From: Trematomus loennbergii
Taxonomy: Eukaryota; Chordata; Actinopteri; Perciformes; Nototheniidae
Reading direction: 5' to 3'
Assembly (NCBI GenBank): GCA_012861695.1
Contig: JAAOOA010000261.1
Location: 310,001 to 374,000 of the forward strand
DNA: 64,000 bases
In this document: positions 46,719 to 59,260 of the stretch, piece by piece
Layout: every line of letters starts with the position of its first letter
How positions within the stretch are numbered: the first letter of the stretch is position 1
The notes under the pieces: model-generated
What the model was told of the DNA's origin: nothing
Database searches by the model: none
The model's input: only the letters and a program-made list of their open reading frames with translations
Translations under genes and position numbers: made by a program

Positions 46719-47873
46719 AACTGCAAAGAAGTTTTCAACATAAAGCCTGAGCTGCGGTCAACACTTTCATCTCTGAGATGGCTGCTCAGTTCAGACAGTC
46801 ACCAGGAGAAGTTCCCTGTGACGCCTGCACTGGAACCAGACTGAAGGCCCTGAAGTCCTGCCTGGTGTGTCTGGAGTCCTACTGTGAGACTCACCTGGAG
46901 CCTCACCTGACAAGGCCAGGCCTGAAGAAACATCATCTGATTGATCCTGAGTAGAACCTGGAAGGCAGGATGTGTGTGAAGCACGATATACTGCTGGAGC
47001 TGTTCTGTAAGACCGACCATGTGTGTCTGCATGCTCTGCAGTGTTTTAGACCACAAGACACATGATGTTGTTCCTCTGAAAGAAGGATATGAAGGAAAGA
47101 ACGCTGATCTGGGGAAGACAGAGGCTGAAATTCAGCAGATGATCCAGAAGAGACGACTGAAGATTCAGGAGATGAATTGCTCAGTGGAGCTCAGTAAGGA
47201 AGGAGCAGACAGAGAGATAGCAGATGGTGTTCAGGTCTTCACCGCTCTGAAGGAGTCTGTTGAGAGAAGCCAGGCCGAGCTCATCGACACGATCAAAGAG
47301 AAGCAGAGAGAGACAGAGGAACAGGCTGAAGGCTTCATCAAAGAGCTGGAACAGGAAATCTCTGAGCTGAAGAAGAGAAGCTCTGAGGTGGAGCAGCTGT
47401 CACGCTCTGAAGACCAGCTCCACCTCCTCCAAAGCTTCACGTCCCTGAACGCTGCTCCACCCCCAAGAACTGGACAGAAGTCAGGGTCCGTCCACCTTCA
47501 TATGAGGGGACTGTGAGGAGAGCTGTGACTCAGCTGGAGGAGACGCTCAGTAAACAGATGAAGAAGCTGCTTGAGGTGGAGCTGAAGAGGGTCCAGCAGT
47601 ATGAGGTGGAGGTGACTCTTGATCCTGATACAGCACAACCCAACTCATCCTGTCTGATGATGGAAAACAAGTTAAAGATGGTGATGTGAGGAAGAATCTC
47701 CCAGGCAATCCAGAGAGATTTGATTTGTGTCCTTGTGTTTTAGCAAAGCAGAGTTTCTCTTCAGGAAGATTTTATTACGAGGTTCAGGTTAAAGGAAAGA
47801 CTCAGTGGTATTTAGGAGTGGCCAGAGAGTCGATCAACAGGAAGGAAAACATCACAGCGTCTCCTCAGAGACG
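46719..47873 (+). pseudogene. finTRIM (TRIM E3 ligase) pseudogene
   Basis: Order: last residues of a RING (CKEVFNIKPELRSTL), B-box region (GEVPCDACTGTRLKALKSCL, CETHLEPH, then MCVKHDILLELFCKTDHVCL), coiled coil (47019-47516, LGKTEAEIQQMIQKRRLKIQ), and PRY/SPRY start (PGNPERFDLCPC, SSGRFYYEVQVKGKTQWYLG). It breaks off at ENITASPQ, before most of SPRY. TAG at 46952-46954 and several frameshifts. Domains lie on one intronless stretch, although finTRIM genes normally have introns here, so this is probably a retrocopy. 5' truncated. The family acts in fish antiviral immunity. Confidence 0.85.
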
Positions 47874-47959
47874 GGAGCCTCGTTGCGCTGCGAGTGTCAC
47901 TCCACGGAGTATGCATGCGCGAGTTTTAAACTTAAACGGTTGCCCGATTTGCATTGCTC

Positions 47960-47983
47960 TATATATATATATATATATATATA
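47960..47983. repeat. (TA)n microsatellite
   Basis: 12 TA units. Confidence 0.95.
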
Positions 47984-47984
47984 A

Positions 47985-48440
47985 TTCCAAAGCTGGTAAC
48001 GACCTTTCAAATGTAGCAATAATAGTCATATAAGAAAAGTACTGATCTAATAACAGAGATTTGTTCTTGAATCAACTTTTTTATGGAAAATATTTTATGT
48101 AATTTTATTTAATTAGAAATAATATGAAAGACATTCACAGTTAATGTAATTAGATATAAATTATGAATGCCATACATTTTTGCATACATTCACAATATGT
48201 ATTCAGTATGATAGCTGTCTAACAGAAGTTAAATCCATTTCTCACTTATTCTGACACTGTACTTAACCCAATTAAAGGAGTTGTTAAATAATAGTGAAGT
48301 CACGTTGTAATAACAATAACTCATCTCTCTCGTTCAGATTAATATTATCGTTTTTTTGTGTTTTCTCTTTTCTGCTTTGCCAAACGCCACTGTGTCAAGT
48401 GTCCTATTTGGGGTGCCGTATGTAGTTGTCCAATATGGTG
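47985..48440. other. AT-rich spacer upstream of ZNF gene 2
   Basis: No gene recognised; ends where homology with 13107 begins. Confidence 0.4.
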
Positions 48441-48446
48441 GACCAT

Positions 48447-48776
48447 CTCGCACATGCGCATTGCAAATCGGGCAGGGATTCAGATCGGGTAGTCACACTG
48501 GGTCCAGGTGGCGTCTCGTCGCTACGGTTCTCTCTCTCTGTGTTCCAGAGAAAGCGTTTGTGAGCTCCAGCACTACTGATCCATCATCTGTGTGTTTGGA
48601 TAAACCTCCGAATGGACTGTGTGCTCTTTTTTCTGGAGTGTTTACCTCGGTCTATAGGAGCTAGCTTAGCATGCTAGCTGGAAACACGTTGGCAACACTA
48701 GTCAGATTGAGAGTTTGATGGAGAGAAAGAAACAGTGTGTTTAACGGAGTTTGCAGGAAAAGGTGATATAGGAAAC
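48447..48776 (+). promoter_or_regulatory. Promoter/5'UTR region of ZNF gene 2
   Basis: Near-identical to 13107-13441. Keeps GCTAGCTTAGCATGCTAGCT and the CATGCGCA motif. TATA-less. Confidence 0.45.
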
Positions 48777-48963
48777 ATGAGTAAAGTCCAAATGCTGCTG
48801 TCGTTGAAGAAGCAGCGACTCACAGCTGAAGAGATATTTGCTCTGTTTGAAAAAACGATTGCAGAGCTCGAGGATGAGCTGTCTCTTTCAAAAGAGGAGA
48901 ACAAGAGACTCCAGAAACTACTGGACGCTGTTTTACAGCCTCAGCTTCGGATACACAGAGCAG
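48777..48963 (+). CDS. ZNF gene 2, exon 1 (coiled-coil leader)
   Basis: 187 nt, same start context and donor (GTCTGT at 48964) as the other two copies. It encodes MSKVQMLLSLKKQRLTAEEI, then a coiled coil with AELEDELSLSKEENKR (one Glu-to-Asp change). Phase 1 fits the acceptor at 54779. The 5.8-kb intron is shorter than in gene 1 but contains the same TTAA element. Intact exon. Confidence 0.8.
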
Positions 48964-48998
48964 GTCTGTTCCCTTTACTCTTAATTAACACTTTAAAC

Positions 48999-49100
48999 CA
49001 GGGGTGTCCAAACTACGGCCCGGGGGCCGGCCCTCAGCTAATTCAAAAAGTATAATGAAATATGGCCCACAAATGAAACGTGCTTTTCTCATATTGTACT
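48999..49100 (+). mobile_element. hAT end CAGGGGTGTCCAAACTAC
   Basis: The best preserved of the three exon-1-linked copies, continuing GGCCCGGGGGCCGGCCCTCA. The right end is not found. The ~330 bp that follow (49101-49430) are AT-rich with no gene. Confidence 0.65.
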
Positions 49101-49502
49101 TCTTAAATATATATGTACAACCATATTACACACTAGTATTCATGTGTTAATAAGCTCACTTTTAAAACAAATTCAGTCAATTCATGTTGATAAAATGTTC
49201 TATCAAATCTTAGTTGATGAAAAAAGCCTAATAACTTATTTACATAACAAGCTTGAAATAGACCCTTCATATTTCATGTTATTTTAATCACTCTGAGACT
49301 TCTGTTTTTAAGGGATGAGCTGCCAACAAGATAAATGAAACCCGATAGAGAGCTGGGATGTAGGCTGTTTTTTTCTTAAAGCATATTAATGTATCAAGCC
49401 TAATTTAGCTATATTTTGCTAACTTATAACTTAAAGTGGACCTATCATGCTATATTTGAATAATATAGTGTAGGACCATACCTATATAAGGCATATTTAT
49501 AT

Positions 49503-50501
<999 letters not shown>

Positions 50502-51087
50502 ATTTTTTTTTTTTTCAAAATACCAAACAGATCATGCATTTTAGCCATGCCTCATTTTGCTCAATTGGACAATTTCTAGCTCTGTTTTTGCAAGGGCAGA
50601 TTCTGTGAGAACAGCACCATCTACTGGCCTGGCATATGTACTAGGGATGGGAACGATTAATCGAATATTCGAAATTATTCAGGTATTCGAATAATTATTC
50701 AGGTATTCGAATATGAGTTATGAATATTTTTATTACCTTTTTTTTTTTTTGGGAGGGATACCTAAGTTGATTACATATCATCAAATCGAATAATTCAATG
50801 TATACGACAGTGCCATAGCTAAATGTGTTAGGTGACGTCTAAAGGTGTGTTTTGCTCCGCTCACCGGTCCCTCACAGCGGGCAGAGCTGCAGGTGCTGAT
50901 CTCTCTCTCTCGCGTCGGTACTTCACTCGCGTTTATGTCCAAATCCATCAGATCTAGCTAGTTCTAGCTAATGATATGGCTGCTGCCCCTCCCTACACGC
51001 AAATCATGCAGACTCAAACCTCATCTTACGCCCAAATGCGGCGCAAATGCGCTCCGCAGCCGTTGTGAGGTTCCGGCGCTAACGCAG

Positions 51088-52016
51088 CCTACACACGGCG
51101 GCGTGCGTTGCCGCTTGGCGGTGGGCGTGTCTTGAGCTTGGGGAGTTTACGCGAGCAACGCGACCAACAACCAATCACATGAATCTCCCGTGTCTCTCCC
51201 CAAGGGCTGGAAATTGAAGAAGTGACCAGAAAGTCGGGTTTGTCAGCTGGAAAAAGCGATGTCTATTATTTTAGGTACTAAACGAACGGGGGCTTGCAAA
51301 ACTTTTAGCTGCTGCAGGACACAAGAGTTTGCGGAAACAAGACAGGAGTTGATAATTGGAAGGGGGGTCTGTGTAAAGTTTGTGATGGGAAGGGGGGGGG
51401 GTTCTGTTTGCAGCGGGGTAAAAAGGCTTTACAAAGGCTCCCGTGTATGAATCTCACCATAGACATTAATGTCTAAAAAGCAATTTTTAATTAATGTCTA
51501 TGGTGCTATTTTATGCAACATTGCATGGTGGCTAAATATACTGTCTATGCCTGCTGTCCATTCAAAAGTTGTTCGAAGTACACTGGATATAAACTCCCCA
51601 AACAGGCGAAAACCTACCAGTTTCACCCACTGTCTCTGCCACCTCCCTCCATGCCTGGCTCCTCCGGTTTGTATCCCGGTAGGTGAACAGGGACTGAAAG
51701 CACCGGGTGATTCCCTACCGCTACGATTATTTTCTCCTCCATTTTTTGGCATATGAGGAAATGAACTGCGGTCTGGCTCTCTCAGCATACACGCGGTTTG
51801 ATTGGCTGGCGCTTGTACTGGCAGATTTGCATACGCGGGATTTGATTGGCTGACGCCTCAGCTTCAAAAGTAGAACATTGCTCAACTTTTGCAGCGTGCA
51901 CCGCGAGAAAAGCTACGCTTTGCTCCCAGAATGCAGTTCGGCGAATCGTGACGTCACCCCATTCAAAGTGAATGGGCAGAAGCGTTGAAGCGTCAACGCA
52001 CGCCGCCGTGTGTAGG
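51088..52016. mobile_element. Element with CCTACACACGGCGGCGTGCG ends
   Basis: 929 bp with inverted ends CCTACACACGGCGGCGTGCG (plus TTG) and complement, nested in the hAT. Interior palindrome CCATAGACATTAATGTCTA...TTAATGTCTATGG at 51458-51504. Target duplication not clear; no transposase. Confidence 0.8.
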
Positions 52017-52238
52017 GGCCGTAACAGTTCATGAGCGTGCTCCCCCGCCCCCTGTCAACACTCGCGACACATGAGTGGCCAGCCTAAACAACAATAAGCG
52101 CTGCTTGGCAACCGTGTGTGGCGGCAAAGTACATAGACATTTTGACAGGAGAGATTTAGTTTTGCCGGTATTCAACATATTTTACCAGTCATAGTCCGGT
52201 AATTATTTACACTCTAAGAAGAGTCCTACAAAACAGAC

Positions 52239-52424
52239 ATGGCGTCAAAAGGAGTAATGTGTGGAAATATTTCGACCAGGTTAGTGAGTGCGGTTTAGAG
52301 TGCAAACTATGCCAAATTAAACTTATATATATACATACTATACCTTGCTATACCCGCAACCTCCGTTCCAGCTGAGAGGGTCTTCCCTACAGCAGGCCTG
52401 ATTGTGAATCGCCTCCGCACATGA
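52239..52424 (+). pseudogene. hAT transposase: BED finger joined to hATC
   Basis: From the ATG at 52239, one base out of frame, comes SNVWKYFDQVSECGLECKLC (BED start, Cys-x2-Cys). About 16 bp after QIKL, at 52341, YLAIPATSVPAERVFPTAGL then IVNRLRT and TGA form the hATC dimerisation motif. Roughly 500 residues between them, including all catalytic residues, are missing. A classic internal-deletion derivative. Confidence 0.85.
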
Positions 52425-52938
52425 AAGCTGTAGGCCAATAGCTGTCAAACTGGGATCACCAGTTCAATACATTTGACAAATTCGACTTGGTTTCTATAGT
52501 TATTTGAACATGTATTTATTTATTTCCAAAAGTTATTTAAACAATTTTTTTCTAAATTTTTATAGGATATGTACATTTCGGTTAACCGGTTAACCGTTTT
52601 TTGGGGGGTCGAATATTCGAATATACATTTGCTTTCAAATTCCCATCCCTAATATGTCCTACAGCGTCTCCAGCGCTTTCGAACGGCAATGGCCGTGGCT
52701 GTCTCCTCCTGATTGGTGGAGTTGGCCCAATAGCCGTAGCGCCACTGTCCTGACAGTGTTCAAATCTGGATAAGTTTTTATCAGATCCGTTGTAGCCCCT
52801 TTTTTAGAGATTTGGGTATGGAGGAAAATAGAGAGGGTTGTGTTTCTGACACTTGGTGAGTTCCCTGGAACACCGGGGACACATATTCATGTATAAAAGA
52901 CGTACAAAAGTGCATTTTGCATGGTAGGTCCCCTTTAA

Positions 52939-53319
52939 AGGTAGGGTAGGTAAGTTTGAGAAACCGGCTCGAGATCGCTAGAATTTGAAAATACACAACC
53001 GGAGAAAATCTGCCACTTCCTTACAGAGCCCCTCCTCCAACACACACGAACGCGCACATGACCAATGAGGGCACAAGATAAGTTTGTGCACAGATGGAAG
53101 GCTGACAGGCAGGTAGGCCATCCAGTTATTTTAGCCGGGCCGGATAAAATAATTGGTCGTACTTTTTACAGTATTACGGCTTCCACAGATTACATTTTTT
53201 AATGGATTTTTTGTCAAAGCACTTAAGATATTCATTGCTATCGGGATGTTAAGAGCATTCCATGGAATATAACAAAAAGTGTATCTCGAGCCGGTTTCTC
53301 AAACTTACCTACCCTACCT
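52939..53319 (-). mobile_element. AGGTGGGGTAGG MITE, reverse copy
   Basis: 381 bp between TTAA 52935-52938 (shared with the end of the preceding element) and TTAA 53320-53323. Orientation is opposite to the other copies. Confidence 0.9.
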
Positions 53320-53331
53320 TTAACAGGTTAA

Positions 53332-54045
53332 AGGGGACCTAGTATGCAAAATGCACTTTTGATGTCTTTTATACATAAATATGTGTCCCCGGTGTGTAAG
53401 GAGACTCTCAAATATTCAGAAAATACAACCCTCTCTCTTTTCCTCCTTACCCACATCTCTGCAAACGAGCAGATCCAGGATTTGGCTCCTATGACATCAT
53501 TGGTGAAATGTGGCACACGAGACACGTCCCAATCTATCGTCTCCGGCACACGTCCCAACCTATCGTCTCCGGCACACGTGACACGTCCCAACCTATCGTC
53601 ACCGGCACACGTCCCAACCTATCGTCTCCGGCACACGTGACACGTCCCAACCTATCGTCACCGGCACACGTCCCAACCTATCATCACCGGCACACGTGAC
53701 ACGTCCCAACCTATCGTCTCCGGCACACGTCCCAACCTATCGTCTCCGGCACACGTGACACGTCCCAACCTATCGTCACCGGCACACGTCCCAACCTATC
53801 GTTTCCGGCACACGTGCCACGTCCCAACCTATCGTCTCCGGCACACGTGACACGTCCCAACCTATCGTCTCCGTATACAGTCGTCTAGCTCAGTAGTTCC
53901 CAACCGTTTTCAGTCAGGCCCCCCTTGTGTAATTGGAAATTTTCGAGCCCCCCCTAATCCGGTTCCCACCGAGATTGGTAGAATTAATTGTATATAGTTG
54001 TACAAACATTACATTTTCTCTGCTAATAATTACAAGACAGTAATA
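53332..54045 (+). repeat. Minisatellite-bearing dispersed block
   Basis: Starts after TTAA (53328-53331) with AGGGGACCTAGTATGCAAAA. It matches 19823-20030, then the minisatellite, then 21491-21660. It lies after the TTAA element in gene 2 but before it in gene 1, so it was placed independently. Confidence 0.75.
53513..53875 (+). repeat. CACGTG minisatellite, 12 units
   Basis: Same 34/27-bp alternating unit as 20023-21490; I count 12 CTATC cores. Confidence 0.95.
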
Positions 54046-54779
54046 TGGTCTGTGTTTACATTAGCAAGCATGCTAACACTCAGAGCTAATGCTGTAGGCT
54101 ACTGGAGAGAATATGTGTAACGTAATGTCCTTGCGGTAAACCCTGCGAGAGAGAAAGGTTTGAGCTCCTACTGTTTCAGAAATAATGCTTGAAGTAGTTT
54201 GGAACATAATATGGCATTTAATCAAGGCATTTAGCTGAGTTTCTCCCGGTAGAAAACTCTCTTAGCAGGGGAGAGCTGCATGACGCTACAAAGGGGCGTG
54301 GCTAGCAGCAGCTGTTCCATTTAAAGCTACGGTCACAGAATCAGCCTTTTTGGAACAGGGCTGGAATAGAGGGGTATGAGGCATGGCTACAATGGGTGAT
54401 CTGTTTGGTATTTTAAGCAAAAAACTTCACAGTCATTTTGTATAGGTATGGCCCTACAATATATTTTTAGTATTACCATTCTATAGGCGTAGTGTAGCTG
54501 TGAACGATCCCAAATACAATTAATTGTTTACATTGCAGCTAGTGCTAAACCAGAAGAAATAACCCTTTTTTTTTAACTGGAATGGGAATGGGGCTGGGCT
54601 AATGAGGTGAATTGAGCCAACAAAAATACACAATAGGTGGGACTAAGAAAGATAATATTAAAGTATAAAAACAAAGGCATTATTAGGGCTGAAAATGTCT
54701 CCCGTTTTAATGGTGATTAGATTTTTAAATGCTAACACTTAACAGATTTTTCTGACTGTGTGTTTCCTGTTTCCTGCAG
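54046..54779 (+). other. 3' end of ZNF gene 2 intron
   Basis: From about 54168 near-identical to 25293-25893. It ends at acceptor TTTCCTGCAG (54779). The bases before 54168 are unshared and hold no gene. Confidence 0.6.
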
Positions 54780-55925
54780 ATGTCCAGCAGCTGGTGGTGG
54801 TTAAAGAAGAGGTTCTCCCTGACCAGCAGGAGTGGAGCACCAGTCTGGACCAGGAGGACCCAGAGCCCCCCCACACATTAAGCAGGAACAGGAGGAACTC
54901 AGGATCAGTCAGGAGGGAGAGCAGCTTCAGGAGCTGGAGGAGACTGATATCACCAAGTCCACTTTCACTCCTGACCCTGTGAAGAGTGAAGATGATGAAG
55001 AGAAACCTCAGTCCTCACAGCCTCATCAAAGACAAACTGAACACATGGAAACAGAAGCTGATGGAGATGACTGTCGAGGACCAGAACCAGCCAGGAACTC
55101 AGATCCAGAGAGCAGTTTACAACCAAAGACTGAGGACGACACTGGAGACTCTTCTGAACCTGACACTGGAGACTCTTCTGAACCTGACACTGGAGACTCT
55201 TCTGAACCTGACACTGAAGACAGTGCTGATTGGAAGGAGACCAGAGAACCTGCATCAGGCTCAAATTCACTGAAAAATAGACATGAATCTGTCAGTGATC
55301 TACGACGTAGTGCTGAAAAGAAACCATTCAGCTGCTCAGTCTGTAAGAAAGCTTTTTCACAGAGTGGAAGTTTAAAGCTACACATGAGAATCCACACAGC
55401 AGAGAAACCCTTCAGCTGCTCAGTCTGTAAGAAAGCTTTTTCACAGAATGGAAGTTTAAATAGACACATGAGAGTCCACACAGGAGAGAAATCACACAGC
55501 TGCTCAGTCTGTAAGAAAGCTTTTTCACAGAGTGGACATTTAAAGTTACACATGAGAATCCACACAGGAGAGAAATCACACAGCTGCTCAGTCTGTAAGA
55601 AAGCTTTTTCACAGAGTGGAAGTTTAAAGCTACACATGAGAATCCACACAGCAGAGCAACCCTTTAGCTGCTCAGTCTGTAAGAAAGCTTTTTCACAGAG
55701 TGGACATTTAAAAAGCACATGAGAGTCCACACAGGAGAGGACATATACAGCTGCAATGTTTGTGACAAAAGATTTAAATGGCGTAATTGTATCAAAAGAC
55801 ACAAGTGTGTTTGTCGTCAGTCCTCAAAGCTTAATGAAATTCAAACTGAGGATAACAGAGAGGCAGAGCCTCCAATCAGCAGCTCAGCTGAACACACAGA
55901 AGCTGATGGAGAGGACAATGAATAA
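54780..55925 (+). pseudogene. ZNF gene 2, exon 2 (six C2H2 fingers), two frameshifts
   Basis: Acceptor at 54779, phase 1. Linker [20 protein letters not shown], then a C run of 7 near 54867 (8 in gene 1) shifts the frame. From there one frame (to 55722) carries [20 protein letters not shown], three GDSSEPDT repeats and five fingers at exact 84-bp spacing ([20 protein letters not shown] type, HTGEK/HTAEK linkers). Finger 5 loses one base near 55710. The last finger (YSCNVCDKRFKWRNCIKRHK, ending CVC not HxxxH) and tail to EADGEDNE continue in another frame. Nuclear DNA-binding by family. Two single-base losses in runs make consensus error a real alternative to pseudogenisation. Confidence 0.8.
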
Positions 55926-55944
55926 GTCTTATGACAGTTCACAC

Positions 55945-56483
55945 TAGGGATGCCAGAAACTGACCATGATCAAAATCGAAAATCGCTTTTTTTCTTTTCT
56001 TTTTTTTCCCCGCGGGAGAGAAAAAAAAAAGTATTTTCGCAGAGCTTGCATTTGACTTTATTTGCACTTGTCAGTTCGAAGTAGTTCCATGAGGAACTCT
56101 TCTGTGGACGTGCCGCTCTGTTCATCTTTAGTTGTGTTCTCACTGTTCTGTCGCCAATAAATCAATCGCACGTGTGACGGAGAGGAGGGGGGCGGGGTCA
56201 GTGTGTAGCAGGCTGCAGCAGCAGTCTGCGCTGCTGGCTTCCTCCAAGTTTACAGTAAAACAAACTGGTGGTGTGATCAATGGTCATTTACAATTATTAA
56301 TACTATTACTATTATTAGCATTAGTCTATATTTTGGTTGAAACCAAACCAGGAAAAAAAAGAAAAACATAAATATTAATAAAAAATATATAAATAAAATC
56401 GAATTTTCAAAATAATCTTCGATTATGGAGACTGTAACGAATATTCGAATAATCGAATAATCGAATAATCGCTGGCATCCCTA
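55945..56483. mobile_element. hAT element TAGGGATGCCAG...CTGGCATCCCTA
   Basis: 539 bp with 8-bp flanks GTTCACAC and GATCACAC (7 of 8). Absent at the equivalent site in copy 1 (27350), so it inserted after the ZNF duplication, in the 3' UTR. No transposase. Relative of the 85-bp element at 2590. Confidence 0.9.
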
Positions 56484-56859
56484 GATCACACATGAGAAAA
56501 ATCTGCCTGACTGGATCAACATTGTTGCACAACATTCATATAAGACTTAAACAAACTCTATCTTTATCAACATAAGTGGACAATATGTTTAATGTTTTTG
56601 TCATTCTGATTTATACGTTAACCACTGACTGTTGATGAACCATTTCATTGTGGATTGAGGGCTCCAAGTTTCCATATACAGATATAGGGTGATTTGATGT
56701 ATTGTTCTTTATTTGTAAATGTTTTGTATCATTGCTATCCTGTTAATGAGCGCTCTTTTACATAAATATACCTGTTATCTGATTGTTTTGCTTCTGTAAC
56801 TGTAAGGGAACACATTTGCCTATTTTGTATCCTGATGACCTAATGCCGTTACATGTGAT

Positions 56860-57762
56860 ACGTTAGAATAGAATATCTTTATTGTCATCACACATCAGTG
56901 TAACGAAATTCAGTTGGCTTCTCTCACTGCAGTACATAAGAACACATCCATAAAAGCAGTGATAAAGCAGAGATAGTAGCAATAATCAGGGTCATCATTA
57001 AATGCACTTTACCAGAATGTTAAAATACATTTTTAAAGATTATTTAATAAAGAAAAGCTACAATTTGATACTTAATAAATATACAAATAACTTGATATCT
57101 TTGGCTGCAGTCTTTGATGGGAGGTAGTGTGTTTATGTGTGCATGTTCAAAGTTATAGTGGGTTTTGTGGTTGGACAGGGATGTGAGTGATGGAGGCCAC
57201 AGCTCTGGGAAAGAAGCTGTTCTTCAGTCTGTTGGTGCGTGATTTTATTGACCTGAACCGTCTGCCGGACGGCAGCGGTTCGAACAGTGAGTGGCCGGGG
57301 TGTGTGATGTCTCTGATGATACTGCTGGCTTTCTTCTGCAGTCGACTTTTGTAGATGTTGCCAACCTTGGCAACATCTACAAAAGTCGACTGCAGAAGAA
57401 AGCCAGCTCAGTCCCAACGATGCGCTGAGCAGCCTTCACCACCCGTTGCAGGTCCTTCCACTCTGCAGCTGGTGTACCACACAGTTATGCAGCTGGTCAG
57501 GGTGCTTTCAATAGTCGACCGATAGAAGTTTACCAGCAGTTTTTGTGGAAGCCTGGCCTGTCTCAGTTGCCTCAGGAAAAACAGTCTCTGCTGTGCCTTT
57601 TTCACCAGGTTTGAGGTCCAAGTTAAATGATTGGAGATGTTGACTCCAAGGAACCGTAGGTCCTCCACGCTCTCCACTGCTTCTCTGTGGAGGGGAGATG
57701 GACTTCCTTTTTTGTCCTCCTGAAATCAACAATGAGCTCCTTAGTTTTGGTTTTAGTTACTC
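56860..57762 (-). mobile_element. CR1/L2-type LINE 3' end, duplicate
   Basis: Copy of 27735-28578 that extends further: minus-strand TKTKELIVDFRRTKKG at 57704-57760 precedes PSPLHREAVESVEDLRFLGV. It is then 5' truncated. The stretch 57704-57932 is missing in copy 1. Confidence 0.8.
57324..57407. repeat. Perfect 41-bp-arm palindrome, duplicate
   Basis: Identical to 28199-28282, with CC spacer at 57365-57366. Confidence 0.95.
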
Positions 57763-58350
57763 CCTAAGCCTGATTTCACCCACCTGTAACCGATTCGCTA
57801 ATAATCACAAATGTTCATTTCTTTGACCCCTTGACTCGACAACTTTCTTGTTTAATAATCGTTACATCTCTTTCTCTTTCACCTGCTGATCACCCACTGC
57901 TCATTTAAGGTGGACTGACCTTTACAATGGACCAGCTAGTCTTAGTGTCTTAATGCAAACGTTTTGTAAAGTGATGCTAGACCAAAAACGTGCTGTTGGA
58001 TTGTGTGCTCTCTGCAGGACGGTGTCTGTAGTCAAAGATTGTTTATGAAATGAGAGTTTAACTCTGTTTTTGTTGTCCAAACGACGCCAACAGAGCGATA
58101 CGTCTTCTTTCCAGCAGGTGGCATACATGTTAAATTATCCAACTGTCATCCACATATTAATGATTCAAAACAGCAATGTGTAAGATATGGCTAGTAATTG
58201 ACTATTTCAACAGAATGTGAAGAGGTTACAGTCTTGAGGCCATGTCCAATATGTTCATGTTTTGTTTGATTAAATCTACTGAAATGATTATTCAATGACT
58301 AAATTATTCTTAAATACTGTCATTACATCATGGGTTTGCATTGCAATATT
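57763..58350. other. Unannotated duplicated DNA
   Basis: From 57933 it matches 28579-28996; the end of the segmental duplication is near 58350. No gene. Confidence 0.5.
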
Positions 58351-58359
58351 ATATGGGCT

Positions 58360-58620
58360 CAGAACAGTCTCATAATACACACATGCACACAGAAGGATTC
58401 ACACTTGTATTTCATGATCCGCAAAAGGATTCACACTTGTATTTCCGGATCCACACTTGTGTTTTTCAATGCACACACAAATGTGTTCCGTTTCATATAC
58501 ATGTAAATAACATCCAAATACAGAAAAAAGTTTTACATATGTATTTTTGATCCTCACATATTTGTTTTCCGTTTAAAACCGCTGAACCTGCAAACACAAA
58601 CCGCTTTGTTTGTTTGTTAA
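58360..58620. repeat. Short irregular GGATTCACACTTGTATTT repeats
   Basis: GATTCACACTTGTATTT recurs near 58397 and 58429, with variants to about 58560. Confidence 0.6.
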
Positions 58621-58664
58621 ACTGCTTAACTAATGGTAAGATAATGGTGAGGTAATCATTAGTT

Positions 58665-59260
58665 AATGGGTAACTACTGTTTTAGTAACGGTAAGGTAAT
58701 CATTGGGTAATGGGTAACTACTGTTTTTGATGCATTACTTCACTTGAGGGGACACATACTGCTTAAGGAATGGTAAAGTAAGCATTAGGTAATGGGTAAC
58801 TACTGTTTTTGATGCATTACTTTACTTGAGGGGACACACACTGCTTAAGGAATGGTAAAGTAAGCATTAGGTAATGGGTAACTACTGTTTTGATGCATTA
58901 CTTTACTTGAGGGGACACATACTGCTTAAGGAATGGTAAAGTAAGCATTAGGTAATGGGTAACTACTGTTTTTGATGCATTACTTTACTTGAGGGGACAC
59001 ACACTGCTTAAGGAATGGTAAAGTAAGCATTAGGTAATGGGTAACTACTGTTTTTGATGCATTACTTTACTTGAGGGGACACACACTGCTTAAGGAATGG
59101 TAAAGTAAGCATTAGGTAATGGGTAACTACTGTTTTTGATGCATTACTTCACTTGAGGGGACACATACTGCTTAAGGAATGGTAAAGTAAGCATTAGGTA
59201 ATGGGTAACTACTGTTTTAGTAACGGTAAGGTAATCATTAGGTAATGGGTAACTACTGTT
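58665..59260. repeat. ~82-bp minisatellite
   Basis: Unit GGTAACTACTGTTTTTGATG...TTACTTGAGGGGACACA...GGAATGGTAAAGTAAGCA, with starts at ~58715, 58798, 58880, 58960, 59042, 59125 and 59206. Very uniform, which suggests recent expansion. Confidence 0.95.

Larger units (their letters stand above)
50642..52651 (+). mobile_element. hAT/ZBED element, internally deleted
   Basis: TAGGGATGGGAACGATTAAT to TTCCCATCCCTA, 2010 bp. 8-bp flanks ATATGTAC and ATATGTCC match at 7 of 8. The empty site is at 24985-24995 in copy 1 (GGCATATGTACTACAGCG). It hosts a further element at 51088-52016. It encodes only the two ends of a ZBED-type transposase. Confidence 0.9.
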
